Positions 49,845-58,552 of a stretch of 64,000 bases of DNA are shown here, one piece after another. The position numbers and the translations under genes are program-made. The notes beneath the pieces were generated by a model that worked only from the letters and a program-made list of their open reading frames with translations, was not told the origin of the DNA and ran no database searches. The number at the start of each line of letters is the position of its first letter. Position 1 is the stretch's first letter. Origin of the DNA: Campylobacter massiliensis (GTDB taxonomy: Bacteria > Campylobacterota > Campylobacteria > Campylobacterales > Campylobacteraceae); assembly GCF_014253065.1 (NCBI RefSeq), contig NZ_JACLZK010000001.1:992001-1056000 (forward strand). The letters are read 5' to 3'.

Positions 49845-50600
49845 TTAGTGACGTCCGCATCCGCACTCTTTTAGCGCCACCTCCACATCGCAAAAATGCC
49901 TATGATCTCTCGCCAAATGCTCGATAAAATCCTGCTTCGAGCCCTGCGCGATCTCGTGCATGAAAAGATCATGATTGACGTAGGCGACCTTGGTGGCGAA
50001 ATTTAGCGTCAAATTTACGTCGTGGCTGATGAGCACGACGCCCGTTCCTTCAGCGTTGATCTGTTTTAGCAGCTTATAGATGCCCGCTTGACCCTTCGTG
50101 TCGATACTGGCGGTGGGTTCGTCTAGCATCAAAATTTTTGCCTTTGCGCAAAGCGCACGCGCGATATAGACGCGTTGGCGTTGTCCGCCGCTTAGCTCGC
50201 CGATCTTTCGCCTCGTAAATTCGCCCATCCCGACGCGCTCCAGCGCCGCCTCAGCCTCTATCTTGTCGTCCTTGCCGTAAAATCCAAACAGCTTTTTATC
50301 TATCCGCCCCATCAAAACGACCTCGAGCACGCGCATCGGGAAGCTTTGATTTATCGGGATATTTTGCGGGACGTAGCCCACGGCCTTGCTCACGCTAGCA
50401 GGCTCCTGACCGAACACCTCGATCGTCCCGCCGCTTGGCTTGTTTAGCCCTAGCATCAGCTTTAAAAGCGTGCTTTTACCGCCGCCGTTTGGGCCTATGA
50501 TAGCTAGAAAATCCTTGCAGTCGTATTCTAAATTTATGCCCTCAAACACGAGGTTTTCATCGTAACCGAAGCTCAAATTTCGCACCGAAATGTCGCTCAT
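49845..50600 (-). CDS. znuC: Zinc ABC transporter ATPase with Cys/His tail
   Basis: ATPase of 251 residues for zinc uptake. Walker A IIGPNGGGKSTLLKL, LSGGQRQRVYIARAL, Walker B KILMLDEPTASIDTKG and the H-loop LISHDVN are intact. The C-terminus is HFCDVEVALKECGCGRH, with three Cys and two His that could bind metal; most ZnuC proteins end earlier or in His only. It overlaps the upstream DUF1007/NicO gene by four bases (ATGA). Confidence 0.93.
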   Translation of the reverse strand: MSDISVRNLSFGYDENLVFEGINLEYDCKDFLAIIGPNGGGKSTLLKLMLGLNKPSGGTIEVFGQEPASVSKAVGYVPQNIPINQSFPMRVLEVVLMGRIDKKLFGFYGKDDKIEAEAALERVGMGEFTRRKIGELSGGQRQRVYIARALCAKAKILMLDEPTASIDTKGQAGIYKLLKQINAEGTGVVLISHDVNLTLNFATKVAYVNHDLFMHEIAQGSKQDFIEHLARDHRHFCDVEVALKECGCGRH

Positions 50601-52162
50601 AAAACGCTCACTTTACCCGAAATATAAAACATAAAAACGCCAAGCCCCAGCATCACAAAAAGCGCGGCAAACTCGCAGCAAGTCCGCAGCGCGCGAAATC
50701 TTACCGCGCCCTTTAGCTTAAAGCCGCAAACGGCCGCCAGAAATATCACCGCGCCCATGCCAAGGCCCATAAACAGGCCGCTAGCAAGCCCCGCCGCGTA
50801 GCTGTTTAGGCTAAATGCCAGCACGAAAACCAGCAGCGTACCTGGACACGGCACGAGCGATCCTGCTAGCACCACGAGCCACTCGCTAGCGGTTTTTGGC
50901 GCCTCGGTAGAAGCCCTACAGGCCGCGCAGCCGCATTCGCTCTCGTGAGCTACGGGGTTAAATTTGACGGAATTTGCGCTCAAATTTGACGAGGGGGCTA
51001 AATTTGAACCAAAAACTTTGCTCGCTCGGTTTGCGCCCTTTTCGCCTGAAACAGGCGCGGCGGCAAAGCTAAATTTAGGCTTTAGAGCCGTCTTTTTAAT
51101 CTTAGCGTAGATCATATAAAGACTCACGCAAACGATCGTTACGGCCGAGATTTTTGTCATCGCGCCCGCCATGTCGCTAACCTTGTTCGTCAAAAATGCA
51201 TTCAAAAAAACATAGCTAAAAAGCACGAGCAAAAACGCTCCCGCCACGTGCGCGAACCCGACCTTCATCGCAAAAGCCAGCGCGCGCGAGTAGCTGCCGC
51301 CGTTTGCGACGAAGTAGCTAGCCGTGAGCATCTTAGCATGCCCGGGACCTGCTGCGTGCAAAAAGCCGTAAAAGAAGCTAACCGCGGCTAGCAGGGCGAA
51401 ATTTAGCGCGTTTAGTTCGGCGCTATTTATCTTGATGAGCTCTTTTAGGCGCTCCAAAAAATTTAGGCTCATGCCCGAAACCGAGTCAAATTTGGCTTTA
51501 TCCTCAGCGTCGATTTGCTCTAAATTTTGCTTATTTTGCGCCTTAACGAGCGAGCTAAGTTCGGGCTTTGCGGGCTCTATTTTAGGCGCTTTTGAGGTCA
51601 TTTCAAAAAACGCCGCGCTCAAATTTACGTTTGGCACGAGATAAATTTTATCGGTGAGAGCGTAGGGCTCGGGCGAGCTTATTTTAAAGTTAAAAAATCC
51701 CTCGTGGTCAAAAACCTCGACCGTGACGACGCGGCCGTCTTTGACCGCCAAATTTAGCTCTAAAATATACTCGAAATTTAGCCTACCCTCATCCAGATAA
51801 ACCCGCTGCGAGAGCGTTTTGGCGTGCAAATTTACGGTCTCGCCCGCGCCGTCGTAGTAGCCCACGCTAGTTAGGTAGCCGCGCGGCACGATGTAGTCGA
51901 GCAGGGATTTTTGCACTTTCCACGCTTCGTTTTTGCTAAGCGCTTTGTCGGCGTTTTCGTCGTAGCTTTGTAGCGTGAGTTCGGTGAAATTTTCAGAAAA
52001 TGTCCAGGTTACGGCGACCGTTTTGATCGTCTCGCCTTGCAGGTTAAATTTAATGTCGGCATGCGCGGTCGGAGTGTAAAGCGCGCAGAGCGCACAGGCA
52101 TGCGCAAAGCTAAAAAAGGACGCAAGAAGCGCTAAAACGGCGAGTATGCGTCCAAATTTCAT
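50597..52162 (-). CDS. DUF1007-NicO fusion, membrane metal transporter
   Basis: A 521-residue protein with a signal peptide followed by a DUF1007 domain (about 25-200, ADIKFNLQGETIKTVAVTWTF and following), a linker, then a NicO-type (RcnA/NiCoT) membrane domain of six segments (about 255-521) with FYGFLHAAGPGHAKML and the second motif SLVPCPGTLLVFVLAFSL. A Cys/His-rich cytoplasmic loop contains HESECGCAACRA. DUF1007 proteins are often in Zur operons and the NicO domain exports or imports Ni, Co or Zn. Lies between znuA and znuC, starting one base after znuA stops, so the product is probably part of zinc handling. Confidence 0.85.
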   Translation of the reverse strand: MKFGRILAVLALLASFFSFAHACALCALYTPTAHADIKFNLQGETIKTVAVTWTFSENFTELTLQSYDENADKALSKNEAWKVQKSLLDYIVPRGYLTSVGYYDGAGETVNLHAKTLSQRVYLDEGRLNFEYILELNLAVKDGRVVTVEVFDHEGFFNFKISSPEPYALTDKIYLVPNVNLSAAFFEMTSKAPKIEPAKPELSSLVKAQNKQNLEQIDAEDKAKFDSVSGMSLNFLERLKELIKINSAELNALNFALLAAVSFFYGFLHAAGPGHAKMLTASYFVANGGSYSRALAFAMKVGFAHVAGAFLLVLFSYVFLNAFLTNKVSDMAGAMTKISAVTIVCVSLYMIYAKIKKTALKPKFSFAAAPVSGEKGANRASKVFGSNLAPSSNLSANSVKFNPVAHESECGCAACRASTEAPKTASEWLVVLAGSLVPCPGTLLVFVLAFSLNSYAAGLASGLFMGLGMGAVIFLAAVCGFKLKGAVRFRALRTCCEFAALFVMLGLGVFMFYISGKVSVL

Positions 52163-53089
52163 TTATAGGCTCTTTGCGAAAATTTGCGCCGTTTTGCGTA
52201 GCTCGGCGTCCCAATCAAGCGGCAGTTGATCGATCTCTACGACGCTAGCGCCGCTTTCTTTGGCGACGGTTTGCGCGGCTTTTTTAGAAAACTGCGGAGC
52301 GACGAAAATCACCTTCACGCCGTGCTCTTTAGCCTCCTCGATGAGCTCTTTTAGCTGGGTGGGTTTTGGCTCCTTGCCCTCTACTTCGATCGCGATTTGC
52401 TCTAGATCGTAGCGCTTAGCAAAGTAGCCCCAAGACGGGTGATAGACGATAAATTCGCGGTTTTTGACGTTTGCTAGAGTGCTTTTGATAAAGCCGTCAA
52501 GCTCGTCGAGCTTAGCTTCAAATTTGGCCAAATTCGCCTCAAAAAGCGCCTTGTTCTCGGGATATTTTTCAATTAGCGCGTCGGCGATATTTTTAGCTTG
52601 GATTTTTACGGAAACGGGATCTAGCCAGATATGCGGGTCAAATTCGCCGTGGTGATGCTCGTGATCGTGGTGATCGTGGCCTGCGTGTTCGTGCTTATGC
52701 TCGTGGGCTGCGTGTTCGTGTTTGGCATCATGGTTATGATCGTGTTCGCCGTGTTCGTGGTGGCCTTCAAATTTGATCTTTTCCACGCCCGCGTCGGTTT
52801 TTACGATTTTGAGATTTGGATAGGATTTTTGAAATTTCGGCAACCAAGCCTCCTCAAACTCGATCCCGATAGCAAAATAAAGGTCGCTTTTTTCAAGCGC
52901 GGTCATTTGTTTAGGCTTTGGTTCGTACGTGTGCGGATCGGCTCCTTTGCCCACCATCACGTTTACCTCGACCGCGTCGCCCGCGATTTGCTTGACGAAA
53001 TACTCCTGCGGCAAAATACTGACGCTAACTTGCCCTTTGGCGTAAAGCGCGACTAAGCCCAAACATAAAAACGCGAAAATTTTTCTCAT
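52163..53089 (-). CDS. znuA: Zinc-binding periplasmic protein
   Basis: Periplasmic zinc receptor of the ZnuA/TroA cluster, 308 residues with a signal peptide (RKIFAFLCLGLVALYAKG). A long His/Asp/Glu-rich loop (about 113-150, with HEHGEHDHNHDAKHEHAAHE and onward) is the ZnuA hallmark. Zinc ligands are expected at HTYEPKP (His), FDPHIWLDP (His), and VYHPSWGYFA (His). The ATG follows AAAGGATAAAA. The start is 112 bases from the divergent regulator, with the candidate operator between. Confidence 0.95.
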   Translation of the reverse strand: MRKIFAFLCLGLVALYAKGQVSVSILPQEYFVKQIAGDAVEVNVMVGKGADPHTYEPKPKQMTALEKSDLYFAIGIEFEEAWLPKFQKSYPNLKIVKTDAGVEKIKFEGHHEHGEHDHNHDAKHEHAAHEHKHEHAGHDHHDHEHHHGEFDPHIWLDPVSVKIQAKNIADALIEKYPENKALFEANLAKFEAKLDELDGFIKSTLANVKNREFIVYHPSWGYFAKRYDLEQIAIEVEGKEPKPTQLKELIEEAKEHGVKVIFVAPQFSKKAAQTVAKESGASVVEIDQLPLDWDAELRKTAQIFAKSL

Positions 53090-53133
53090 TTTTATCCTTT
53101 CCGTGTTAAAATTTGGGCGAAATTATATCAAAA

Positions 53134-53146
53134 GCAACTTAGTTGC
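53134..53146. promoter_or_regulatory. Candidate Zur operator
   Basis: GCAAC-TTA-GTTGC, a perfect 13-bp dyad with flanking A/T (AAAA before, AAAT after), in the middle of the 112-base divergent region between znuA and the Fur-family gene. Its position could control both. A TATAAT-like box (53166-53171, GGTATAATACC) lies toward the regulator gene. Confidence 0.55.
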
Positions 53147-53201
53147 AAATTAATTTTTCTCAAGGTATAATACCCTAAAATTCTTAACGCGGAGGAAAAA
53201 T

Positions 53202-53576
53202 ATGGGCGAAAATTTGGAAGAAAAAGCTGGTTTTGAGGAGCTTTTAACGAAAAATGATATCAAAATCACTCCGCTTAGACTAGAGATTTTACACATTTTA
53301 CACGCTGCCGCCGCGCCGCTTAGCTATGATGAGATTTTGTCCCAAATAGGCGCAAACAAAACCACGTTTTACCGCTGTATGGACCTTTTTGAAGCTAAGG
53401 GCATCGTGCTAAAAAGCGAAAATAACCGAAAAAATTTCTACGAGCTTGAAAGCGGTGCAAAGGCGTATTTCGTCTGCGACGTCTGCCATAAGATGACTAA
53501 TATCGACATGCCGCGCCTAAAACAAAATCACGTCAAAAGCGTCGTGGTTAAGGGCGTTTGCGACGACTGCTTTTAA
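53202..53576 (+). CDS. zur: Short Fur-family regulator, likely Zur
   Basis: A 124-residue Fur-family repressor. The winged-helix part (about 15-80) has TPLRLEILHILHAAAAPLSYDEIL and ANKTTFYRCMDLFEAKGIV. The dimerisation part keeps the two structural zinc pairs CDVCH (about 93) and CDDC at the end (about 120). It is short for the family, and where Fur and Zur proteins usually have His residues next to the first CxxC pair it reads AYFVC, so the regulatory metal site is unusual. Divergent from the znu locus, so zinc control is inferred. Confidence 0.85.
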   Translation: MGENLEEKAGFEELLTKNDIKITPLRLEILHILHAAAAPLSYDEILSQIGANKTTFYRCMDLFEAKGIVLKSENNRKNFYELESGAKAYFVCDVCHKMTNIDMPRLKQNHVKSVVVKGVCDDCF

Positions 53577-53726
53577 AATTTGCGCTTTAAATTTGGCGAT
53601 AAATTCCGAACTCAAATTTGCTTACCAACATTAAATTTAAAAAACGGCTTAGCGAGCAAATTTCACCGCAAATTTATAAAAACGCGCTCTGCTAAATTTA
53701 AAGCGGTTGCTGCGTCAAATTTAAAA

Positions 53727-54122
53727 CTAATCCTCGTAAAGCTTTGCAATCTCCGGCGGTATCGCGATCGGACGACCGCGCGCGAGGTCGAAAAATACAT
53801 AAGTCGTCACCGCGCTGGCAACCGGCGCTCCATCCTTGCTAAACTCGTAAAAACGCTTTGAGCAGCTTCTTTTTTCGGGCTGCGTCCAGGTTTTCACGCG
53901 CACCTTATCGCCCAAAAATAGCTGCCCCAGATAGTCTATCTCGTGCCTGCGCACCATCCACGTGCGGTTTTGCGCGAGATTTGTCTCGATGAGGTCGCCC
54001 ACGGCGTTTGAGTGTGCGTTGGCCGCTTCTTGCATCCAGATGACGTAGTGAGCGTTGTTTGCGTGATGATTCACGTCGATGGCGTCCTCGCCCACGGTAA
54101 ATTCGTAGTAAAAAATTTTCAT
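53727..54122 (-). CDS. Acyl-CoA thioesterase, YbgC/4HBT hotdog family
   Basis: A 131-residue hotdog-fold thioesterase: YYEFTVGEDAIDVNHHANNAHYVIWMQEAA carries the 4HBT active-site region (Asp-x-x-x-His-x-N), then GDKVRVKTWTQPEKRS. It hydrolyses acyl-CoA or a similar thioester; the substrate is not readable. It is transcribed convergently with the short zur gene and starts 51 bases from the divergent methyltransferase gene. Confidence 0.85.
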   Translation of the reverse strand: MKIFYYEFTVGEDAIDVNHHANNAHYVIWMQEAANAHSNAVGDLIETNLAQNRTWMVRRHEIDYLGQLFLGDKVRVKTWTQPEKRSCSKRFYEFSKDGAPVASAVTTYVFFDLARGRPIAIPPEIAKLYED

Positions 54123-54173
54123 TTTCGCTCCTAAAAACGCTAAAATTGTAGCAAAAATTTAAAGGCAAACAAA

Positions 54174-54893
54174 ATGAAAGAGATGTGGGACAAAAAGGCG
54201 TCAAGCTATACGAGATTTACGGGAGAGCCTAGCGTTTTTCAAAGACGGCTATACGATAAGATCGAGGAGTTCGGCGTCAAATTTGACGGCAAAAGCGTCG
54301 TGGATATCGGCTGCGGCACAGGCGTACATACGCTGCTTTTGGCGCAAATTTGTCGCGAGATAACCGGCATGGATATTTCAGGCGAGATGATAAAAGTCAT
54401 GCTAGAAGACGCTGCTAAATTTAATATTTCAAATTTAACCGCCGTGCAAAGCGATTTTAAAAACTTTAATCCAAACCGCGTTTACGACGTGGCTTTTAGC
54501 ACGATGAGTCCCGCGATCGCGGACGAGGAGGATTTTAGTAAATTTATAAATTTGGGCGAAAAAAGGGTCTATCTTTGGTGGAATAAACCGCGAAATTCAA
54601 GCGTTTTGGAGCTTTTTTACGAAGGATCCGAGAAGCGATGCTTTAAAGAAAAGGCAAATTTTTTCGAAGAGTACTTGCGCCGCGAAAATATCGCCTTTAA
54701 CTCCTGCGTGCTAGAAGAATCTCGCGAGCAAAAACGCACGCTTGAAGAGATGACGCAAAACGCGCTTTGGCATTTAGAGATAGCAAATTTCGCGCACGAG
54801 GAAAACGCGGTCAGATCGCGGCTACAGAGCATCGCGCAGGACGGCTTCGTGACGGAAAAAATTGTCTCTTCAATGAAGCTTTTAGTTTTTTAA
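54174..54893 (+). CDS. SAM-dependent methyltransferase
   Basis: A 239-residue class I methyltransferase. The SAM-binding motif I is SVVDIGCGTGVHTLLLAQ (about 46-62), followed by ITGMDISGEMIKVM and VAFSTMSPAI. The C-terminal part is charged and helical. The substrate is unknown. ATG preceded by AAAGGCAAACAAA. It ends 43 bases before the peroxidase gene, possibly in one transcript. Confidence 0.85.
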   Translation: MKEMWDKKASSYTRFTGEPSVFQRRLYDKIEEFGVKFDGKSVVDIGCGTGVHTLLLAQICREITGMDISGEMIKVMLEDAAKFNISNLTAVQSDFKNFNPNRVYDVAFSTMSPAIADEEDFSKFINLGEKRVYLWWNKPRNSSVLELFYEGSEKRCFKEKANFFEEYLRRENIAFNSCVLEESREQKRTLEEMTQNALWHLEIANFAHEENAVRSRLQSIAQDGFVTEKIVSSMKLLVF

Positions 54894-54936
54894 GATATAA
54901 TCGCGATATTTATTTAAAATTTAAAAAGGATTTTAG

Positions 54937-55821
54937 TTGCCGCGAGCGTTTTTGCAGATATTTTCGTGCGTTTTATGCTTCTTTTGCGTTCAAGCTTTCG
55001 CCGCTTCGCACGTTTTATCTCCGGTCGCCCAGCCTAAATTTGACGAACAAAAAGCCAGACTAGGCAAGGAGCTGTTTTTCGACGCCTCGCTAAGCCCGAG
55101 TGGAACGCTATCTTGCGAGAAATGCCACAACCTTTACTGGGACTTAAGCGGTACGAGTAAAAAGAACGTAAAAATCTCCGCCGACGAGCAGATCAGTCCG
55201 CCTACCGCGCTAAACTCGGCGTTAAATTTTATATTTTTTAAAAACGGCGAGGTTAAGGATCTAGCCGAGCAGGTCAGACGGAGCCTAACGAGTAAAAATG
55301 AGCTTGCCAGCGAGCCGAAATTTTTAATCCAGAAGGTAAATCAAAACTCCATTTACAGGAAAAAATTTGAAGAGCTTTACAAAAACGGAGTGAGCTTTGA
55401 AAATATCGTCGACACGCTGGTAAATTTTGAAAAAGCCCTCGTCACGCCAAACGCCAAATTCGACAAATTTATTAGCGGCGACGAGAGCGTTTTCGACGAT
55501 GAGGAAAAGCATGGATTTGAGTTGTTTAAAACAATCGGTTGCATAAACTGCCACAGCGGCGCGAATATGGGCGCAAACCTCTACTACGAGCTAAGATTTC
55601 ACGCAGACGGCAACAAAACCGGCCGCTACAAAGTGCCTAGCCTGCGCAACATCGAAAAAACCGCGCCGTACTTTTATAGCGGCGAGGTAATGGACCTAAA
55701 AGACACGATTAAAGCCGTCGGTAAAATGCTTTTAAACTACGATCTAAGCGATGAGCAGACGCACGCGCTTTATAAATTTTTGCTGACTTTAAGCGGCGAA
55801 AAACCGGAAATTTTAAAATGA
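54937..55821 (+). CDS. Dihaem cytochrome c peroxidase (CCP/MauG family)
   Basis: A 294-residue periplasmic enzyme with a signal peptide (LQIFSCVLCFFCVQAFAA). Two CxxCH sites are present, SCEKCHNLYWD (about 63) and GCINCHSG (about 208), with the family patterns ARLGKELFFDASLSPSGTLSC and FHADGNKTGRYKVPSLRNIEKTAPYFYSGEVMDL. It reduces peroxide using cytochrome c electrons, though MauG-like relatives can do other oxidations. The start is TTG after AAAAGGAT; no in-frame ATG occurs before the signal peptide. Overlaps the sensor gene by four bases (ATGA). Confidence 0.9.
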   Translation: MPRAFLQIFSCVLCFFCVQAFAASHVLSPVAQPKFDEQKARLGKELFFDASLSPSGTLSCEKCHNLYWDLSGTSKKNVKISADEQISPPTALNSALNFIFFKNGEVKDLAEQVRRSLTSKNELASEPKFLIQKVNQNSIYRKKFEELYKNGVSFENIVDTLVNFEKALVTPNAKFDKFISGDESVFDDEEKHGFELFKTIGCINCHSGANMGANLYYELRFHADGNKTGRYKVPSLRNIEKTAPYFYSGEVMDLKDTIKAVGKMLLNYDLSDEQTHALYKFLLTLSGEKPEILK

Positions 55822-58253
55822 GACACAAGATAATCTTTCATAAAATTTTATTTTTTACTATCGTTTGTATCGTATTTTTCGGTACCGTGATGACCTATAA
55901 GGCCACCAAAGACCTAGTAACCGCCTATGAGTGGAAAGGCACGATAGAAAGCGTAATGGACGCTAACGACGAGGCGAATTTCCTACTCGAAAAAAGTTTT
56001 TTGGAGGCCGACTACGACGCGATTATGCGCTATACGGCGGAGTTTAAAAAGGGTCTAAAAAAGCTTGATTCGAGCAATCTAATCTCCTTTGAAAAACTCG
56101 CGTTAAACAAAAAAATATTTACCGAGCTAGAAGAGGCGGTCAAAAAAAGAGTCGAGCTAACGGATAAATTTAACTCCGTAACCGCAATGGCAAAGCTCGT
56201 TTATAGCGAGATGATTTTAAAATTTGAGGCTTTGGACGGATTTTATTTTAAAGAGTTGATGCCTCAAATTTTGATATTTAGATACGACTTAAATGCCGAT
56301 TTAAAAGCGCCTAGAAAGCTTTTAAACGAATATTTAGAAGATCCAAAACTAACTAAAAATGACGCCGGATTTTTAGCGGGTACGCAAAGATTGCTTGGCT
56401 ACTACGAGCAGGCGCAGGAGCTTTATCACGAGATAATATCGCTCGGAATTTACAAAAAACTATCTGGTCTAAAAGAAAGCAACGAGCGCTATATACAAAA
56501 AGTCACGTCAAATTTGCGCGGTACGATGGTGCTGGTGTTCATACTATTTGCGCTTGCGTCGCTATTTGTCTATATCTCCTATGTTAGGGCAAAGAAGCAC
56601 ATCAGGCTTCTAACTCGCTTCGAGCAAGCCGTCGATAATAGCTTTAACGCAATAACCTTTACAGACCTGGATAGAAAAGTAAAATACGTAAATAAGATTT
56701 TTGAGCGAAATTTCGGATACAAATTTGAAGAGCTCAAAGGCAAAAATATAAATATCATCAAATCCCACTATCATCCGCATGAATTTTATCAAGATATGCT
56801 AAAAACGATAGAATCTAATCAAATTTGGCGAGCCGATGAGCTAGTGAGCAAAACAAAAAGCGGCGCGCTCATCCATGAGCAGGTTATTTTCTCTCCGCTT
56901 TTTAACGAAAGCGGCGACAAAGACGGCTATATGTCGATCAAATACGACAAAACCAAAGAGCTCGCGATGACCAAAGAGCTCGAAAATAAAAATAAAGAGC
57001 TGCAAAACGAAGCGCTAAAAGACAAGCTGACGGGGATGGGTAGTTATTTTGCTCTGACGCAAAGAACGGAGCTGGGTGCCGGCGGTATGTTGATCTATAT
57101 AAATATCAACAACTTTATGGATTTTAGATTTTTTTACAAGACTAAGACCGTGGATGCCATCATCGCGTCATTTGCCGAGACGCTTCAGCTTTGCATCGAT
57201 ACCTATAAGATGGACGCGGACATTTACAGGGTGCAGTTTGACGAGTTTTGCATCTGGTACGGCGGCGACGATACGGAGTGGGCCGTACGTAAATTTATGG
57301 ATTATTTTAAGGCAAATAGCCTCTATATCACGGTCGAGGGAACAAGAGAGTTTATCCCTAATATCAAAATAACCATCGGTGTTAGCTTACCTCAAGACAC
57401 CCCGCAAACAAACCGCCTAACCCAAGCCATGCTAGCTCACCACGAAGCTAAGCAAAAAGGCGAAATAGTACAGTTTTACACCGAAAATAGCCACATAGAG
57501 CAGCAGTACTACCACAACCAAATCATGTCGCGCACCATCGAAAACGCCATATATAACGATACGGTTATCGTCGAGTGCCAGCCTATTTACGACGTATCGG
57601 GCGAAGAGGCCGGGGTCAAATACTACGAAGTTCTCGTGCGTCTCATCGACGAAAACGGCAAGATTCGCTATCCGGGCGAGTTTTTGGATATAGCAAAGAA
57701 AATTTCTCTTTATAACGAGATAACTAAAAAAGTCGTCGAGCACGTATTTAGGCTCGTGGAGAAGTTTACAAACACGAGCTTTTCTATGAATCTTTCCAGC
57801 AGCGACATCGCAAACGAGAGCATAAGAGAGCTCATCGAGAAAAAGCTACGCGTCTGCTCAAAGCCCGAGCACGTGTATTTTGAAATATTAGAGAGCGAGG
57901 GCGTGGATGATTATAAGATCGTAAATGATTTCATCAACAGGATCCGCGCCTACGACTGCAAAATTTCGATCGATGATTTCGGTAGCGGTTACTCAAACTA
58001 CTACCGCATCTTGGAGCTTGATATCGACACGATCAAGATCGATGGCTCGATCATCAAAAAGCTACCGTACGACAAAAACGCCAGGTATCTGCTGCAAACT
58101 ATCATCGACTTTGCCGGAAGACAAGGCTACAACGTCGTGGCAGAGTTTGTAAGCTCAGAGGAAATCCTCGCCGAAATAAAAAAATTCGGCATAAAATACG
58201 CACAAGGATTTTTGCTAGGCAAACCGACCTCGCCGAGCAATATCGAGGAGTAA
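55818..58253 (+). CDS. PAS-GGDEF-EAL membrane signalling protein
   Basis: An 811-residue sensor. It has a membrane helix (about 8-28), a periplasmic region (about 29-232), a second helix (about 235-257), a PAS domain (about 265-375, FTDLDRKVKYVNKIFERNFGYKF), a GGDEF-like domain (about 395-545) whose active motif is lost (QFDEF replaces GGDEF), and an EAL domain (about 580-800). EAL residues appear to be kept: YEVLVRL, SMNLSSSDI, FEILES, SIDDFGSGYSN, DTIKIDGS. So it likely degrades cyclic di-GMP, with the GGDEF part as a regulatory site. It overlaps the periplasmic peroxidase gene, which suggests it reads a redox or peroxide signal; that link is inferred. Confidence 0.9.
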   Translation: MRHKIIFHKILFFTIVCIVFFGTVMTYKATKDLVTAYEWKGTIESVMDANDEANFLLEKSFLEADYDAIMRYTAEFKKGLKKLDSSNLISFEKLALNKKIFTELEEAVKKRVELTDKFNSVTAMAKLVYSEMILKFEALDGFYFKELMPQILIFRYDLNADLKAPRKLLNEYLEDPKLTKNDAGFLAGTQRLLGYYEQAQELYHEIISLGIYKKLSGLKESNERYIQKVTSNLRGTMVLVFILFALASLFVYISYVRAKKHIRLLTRFEQAVDNSFNAITFTDLDRKVKYVNKIFERNFGYKFEELKGKNINIIKSHYHPHEFYQDMLKTIESNQIWRADELVSKTKSGALIHEQVIFSPLFNESGDKDGYMSIKYDKTKELAMTKELENKNKELQNEALKDKLTGMGSYFALTQRTELGAGGMLIYININNFMDFRFFYKTKTVDAIIASFAETLQLCIDTYKMDADIYRVQFDEFCIWYGGDDTEWAVRKFMDYFKANSLYITVEGTREFIPNIKITIGVSLPQDTPQTNRLTQAMLAHHEAKQKGEIVQFYTENSHIEQQYYHNQIMSRTIENAIYNDTVIVECQPIYDVSGEEAGVKYYEVLVRLIDENGKIRYPGEFLDIAKKISLYNEITKKVVEHVFRLVEKFTNTSFSMNLSSSDIANESIRELIEKKLRVCSKPEHVYFEILESEGVDDYKIVNDFINRIRAYDCKISIDDFGSGYSNYYRILELDIDTIKIDGSIIKKLPYDKNARYLLQTIIDFAGRQGYNVVAEFVSSEEILAEIKKFGIKYAQGFLLGKPTSPSNIEE

Positions 58254-58318
58254 AGCGGGTTGGGCTTTGCGCCGTTAAATTTAGCTCGTCCTAGTCAAAT
58301 TTGTCCGTTCAAATTTGA

Positions 58319-58456
58319 CTAATCCTGCATCCAAACCGCCAAAAATCCGAGCAAAACTATAGCTAAAAACAATCCCGCCTGAAAATAAAAATTCTTTTTT
58401 AAATTTTCGTTTATCAGAGAGCAAAGCTCGGAAATAAAGATGTATAGCTCGCTCAC
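58319..58456 (-). CDS. Small membrane protein, 45 aa (GTG start)
   Basis: A short gene reading MSELYIFISELCSLINENLK then a hydrophobic helix (about 27-43, AGLFLAIVLLGFLAVW) and MQD. Start is GTG at 58456 with AAAGGAT six bases upstream. It lies 97 bases downstream of the DUF1523 gene on the same strand and may belong to the nitric oxide reductase unit. The clear membrane segment, good ribosome binding site and short acidic N-terminus support coding; a competing frame in the same stretch has no such features. Confidence 0.6.
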   Translation of the reverse strand: MSELYIFISELCSLINENLKKNFYFQAGLFLAIVLLGFLAVWMQD

Positions 58457-58552
58457 GCATATCCTTTGGCCTCAAGTTTTACGTCAAATTTGCCGCCCTC
58501 GCCTAGTCAAATTTGAGCGAGGCGACGAAAAGCCGCTCAAATTTGGCTTGGA

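Noticed and set aside
58281-58475. 64-codon minus-strand frame overlapping the 45-aa membrane protein
   Set aside because: Has no binding site and an unnatural Arg/Lys/Phe mix; the other frame, with a GTG start and AAAGGAT, encodes a clean membrane protein.
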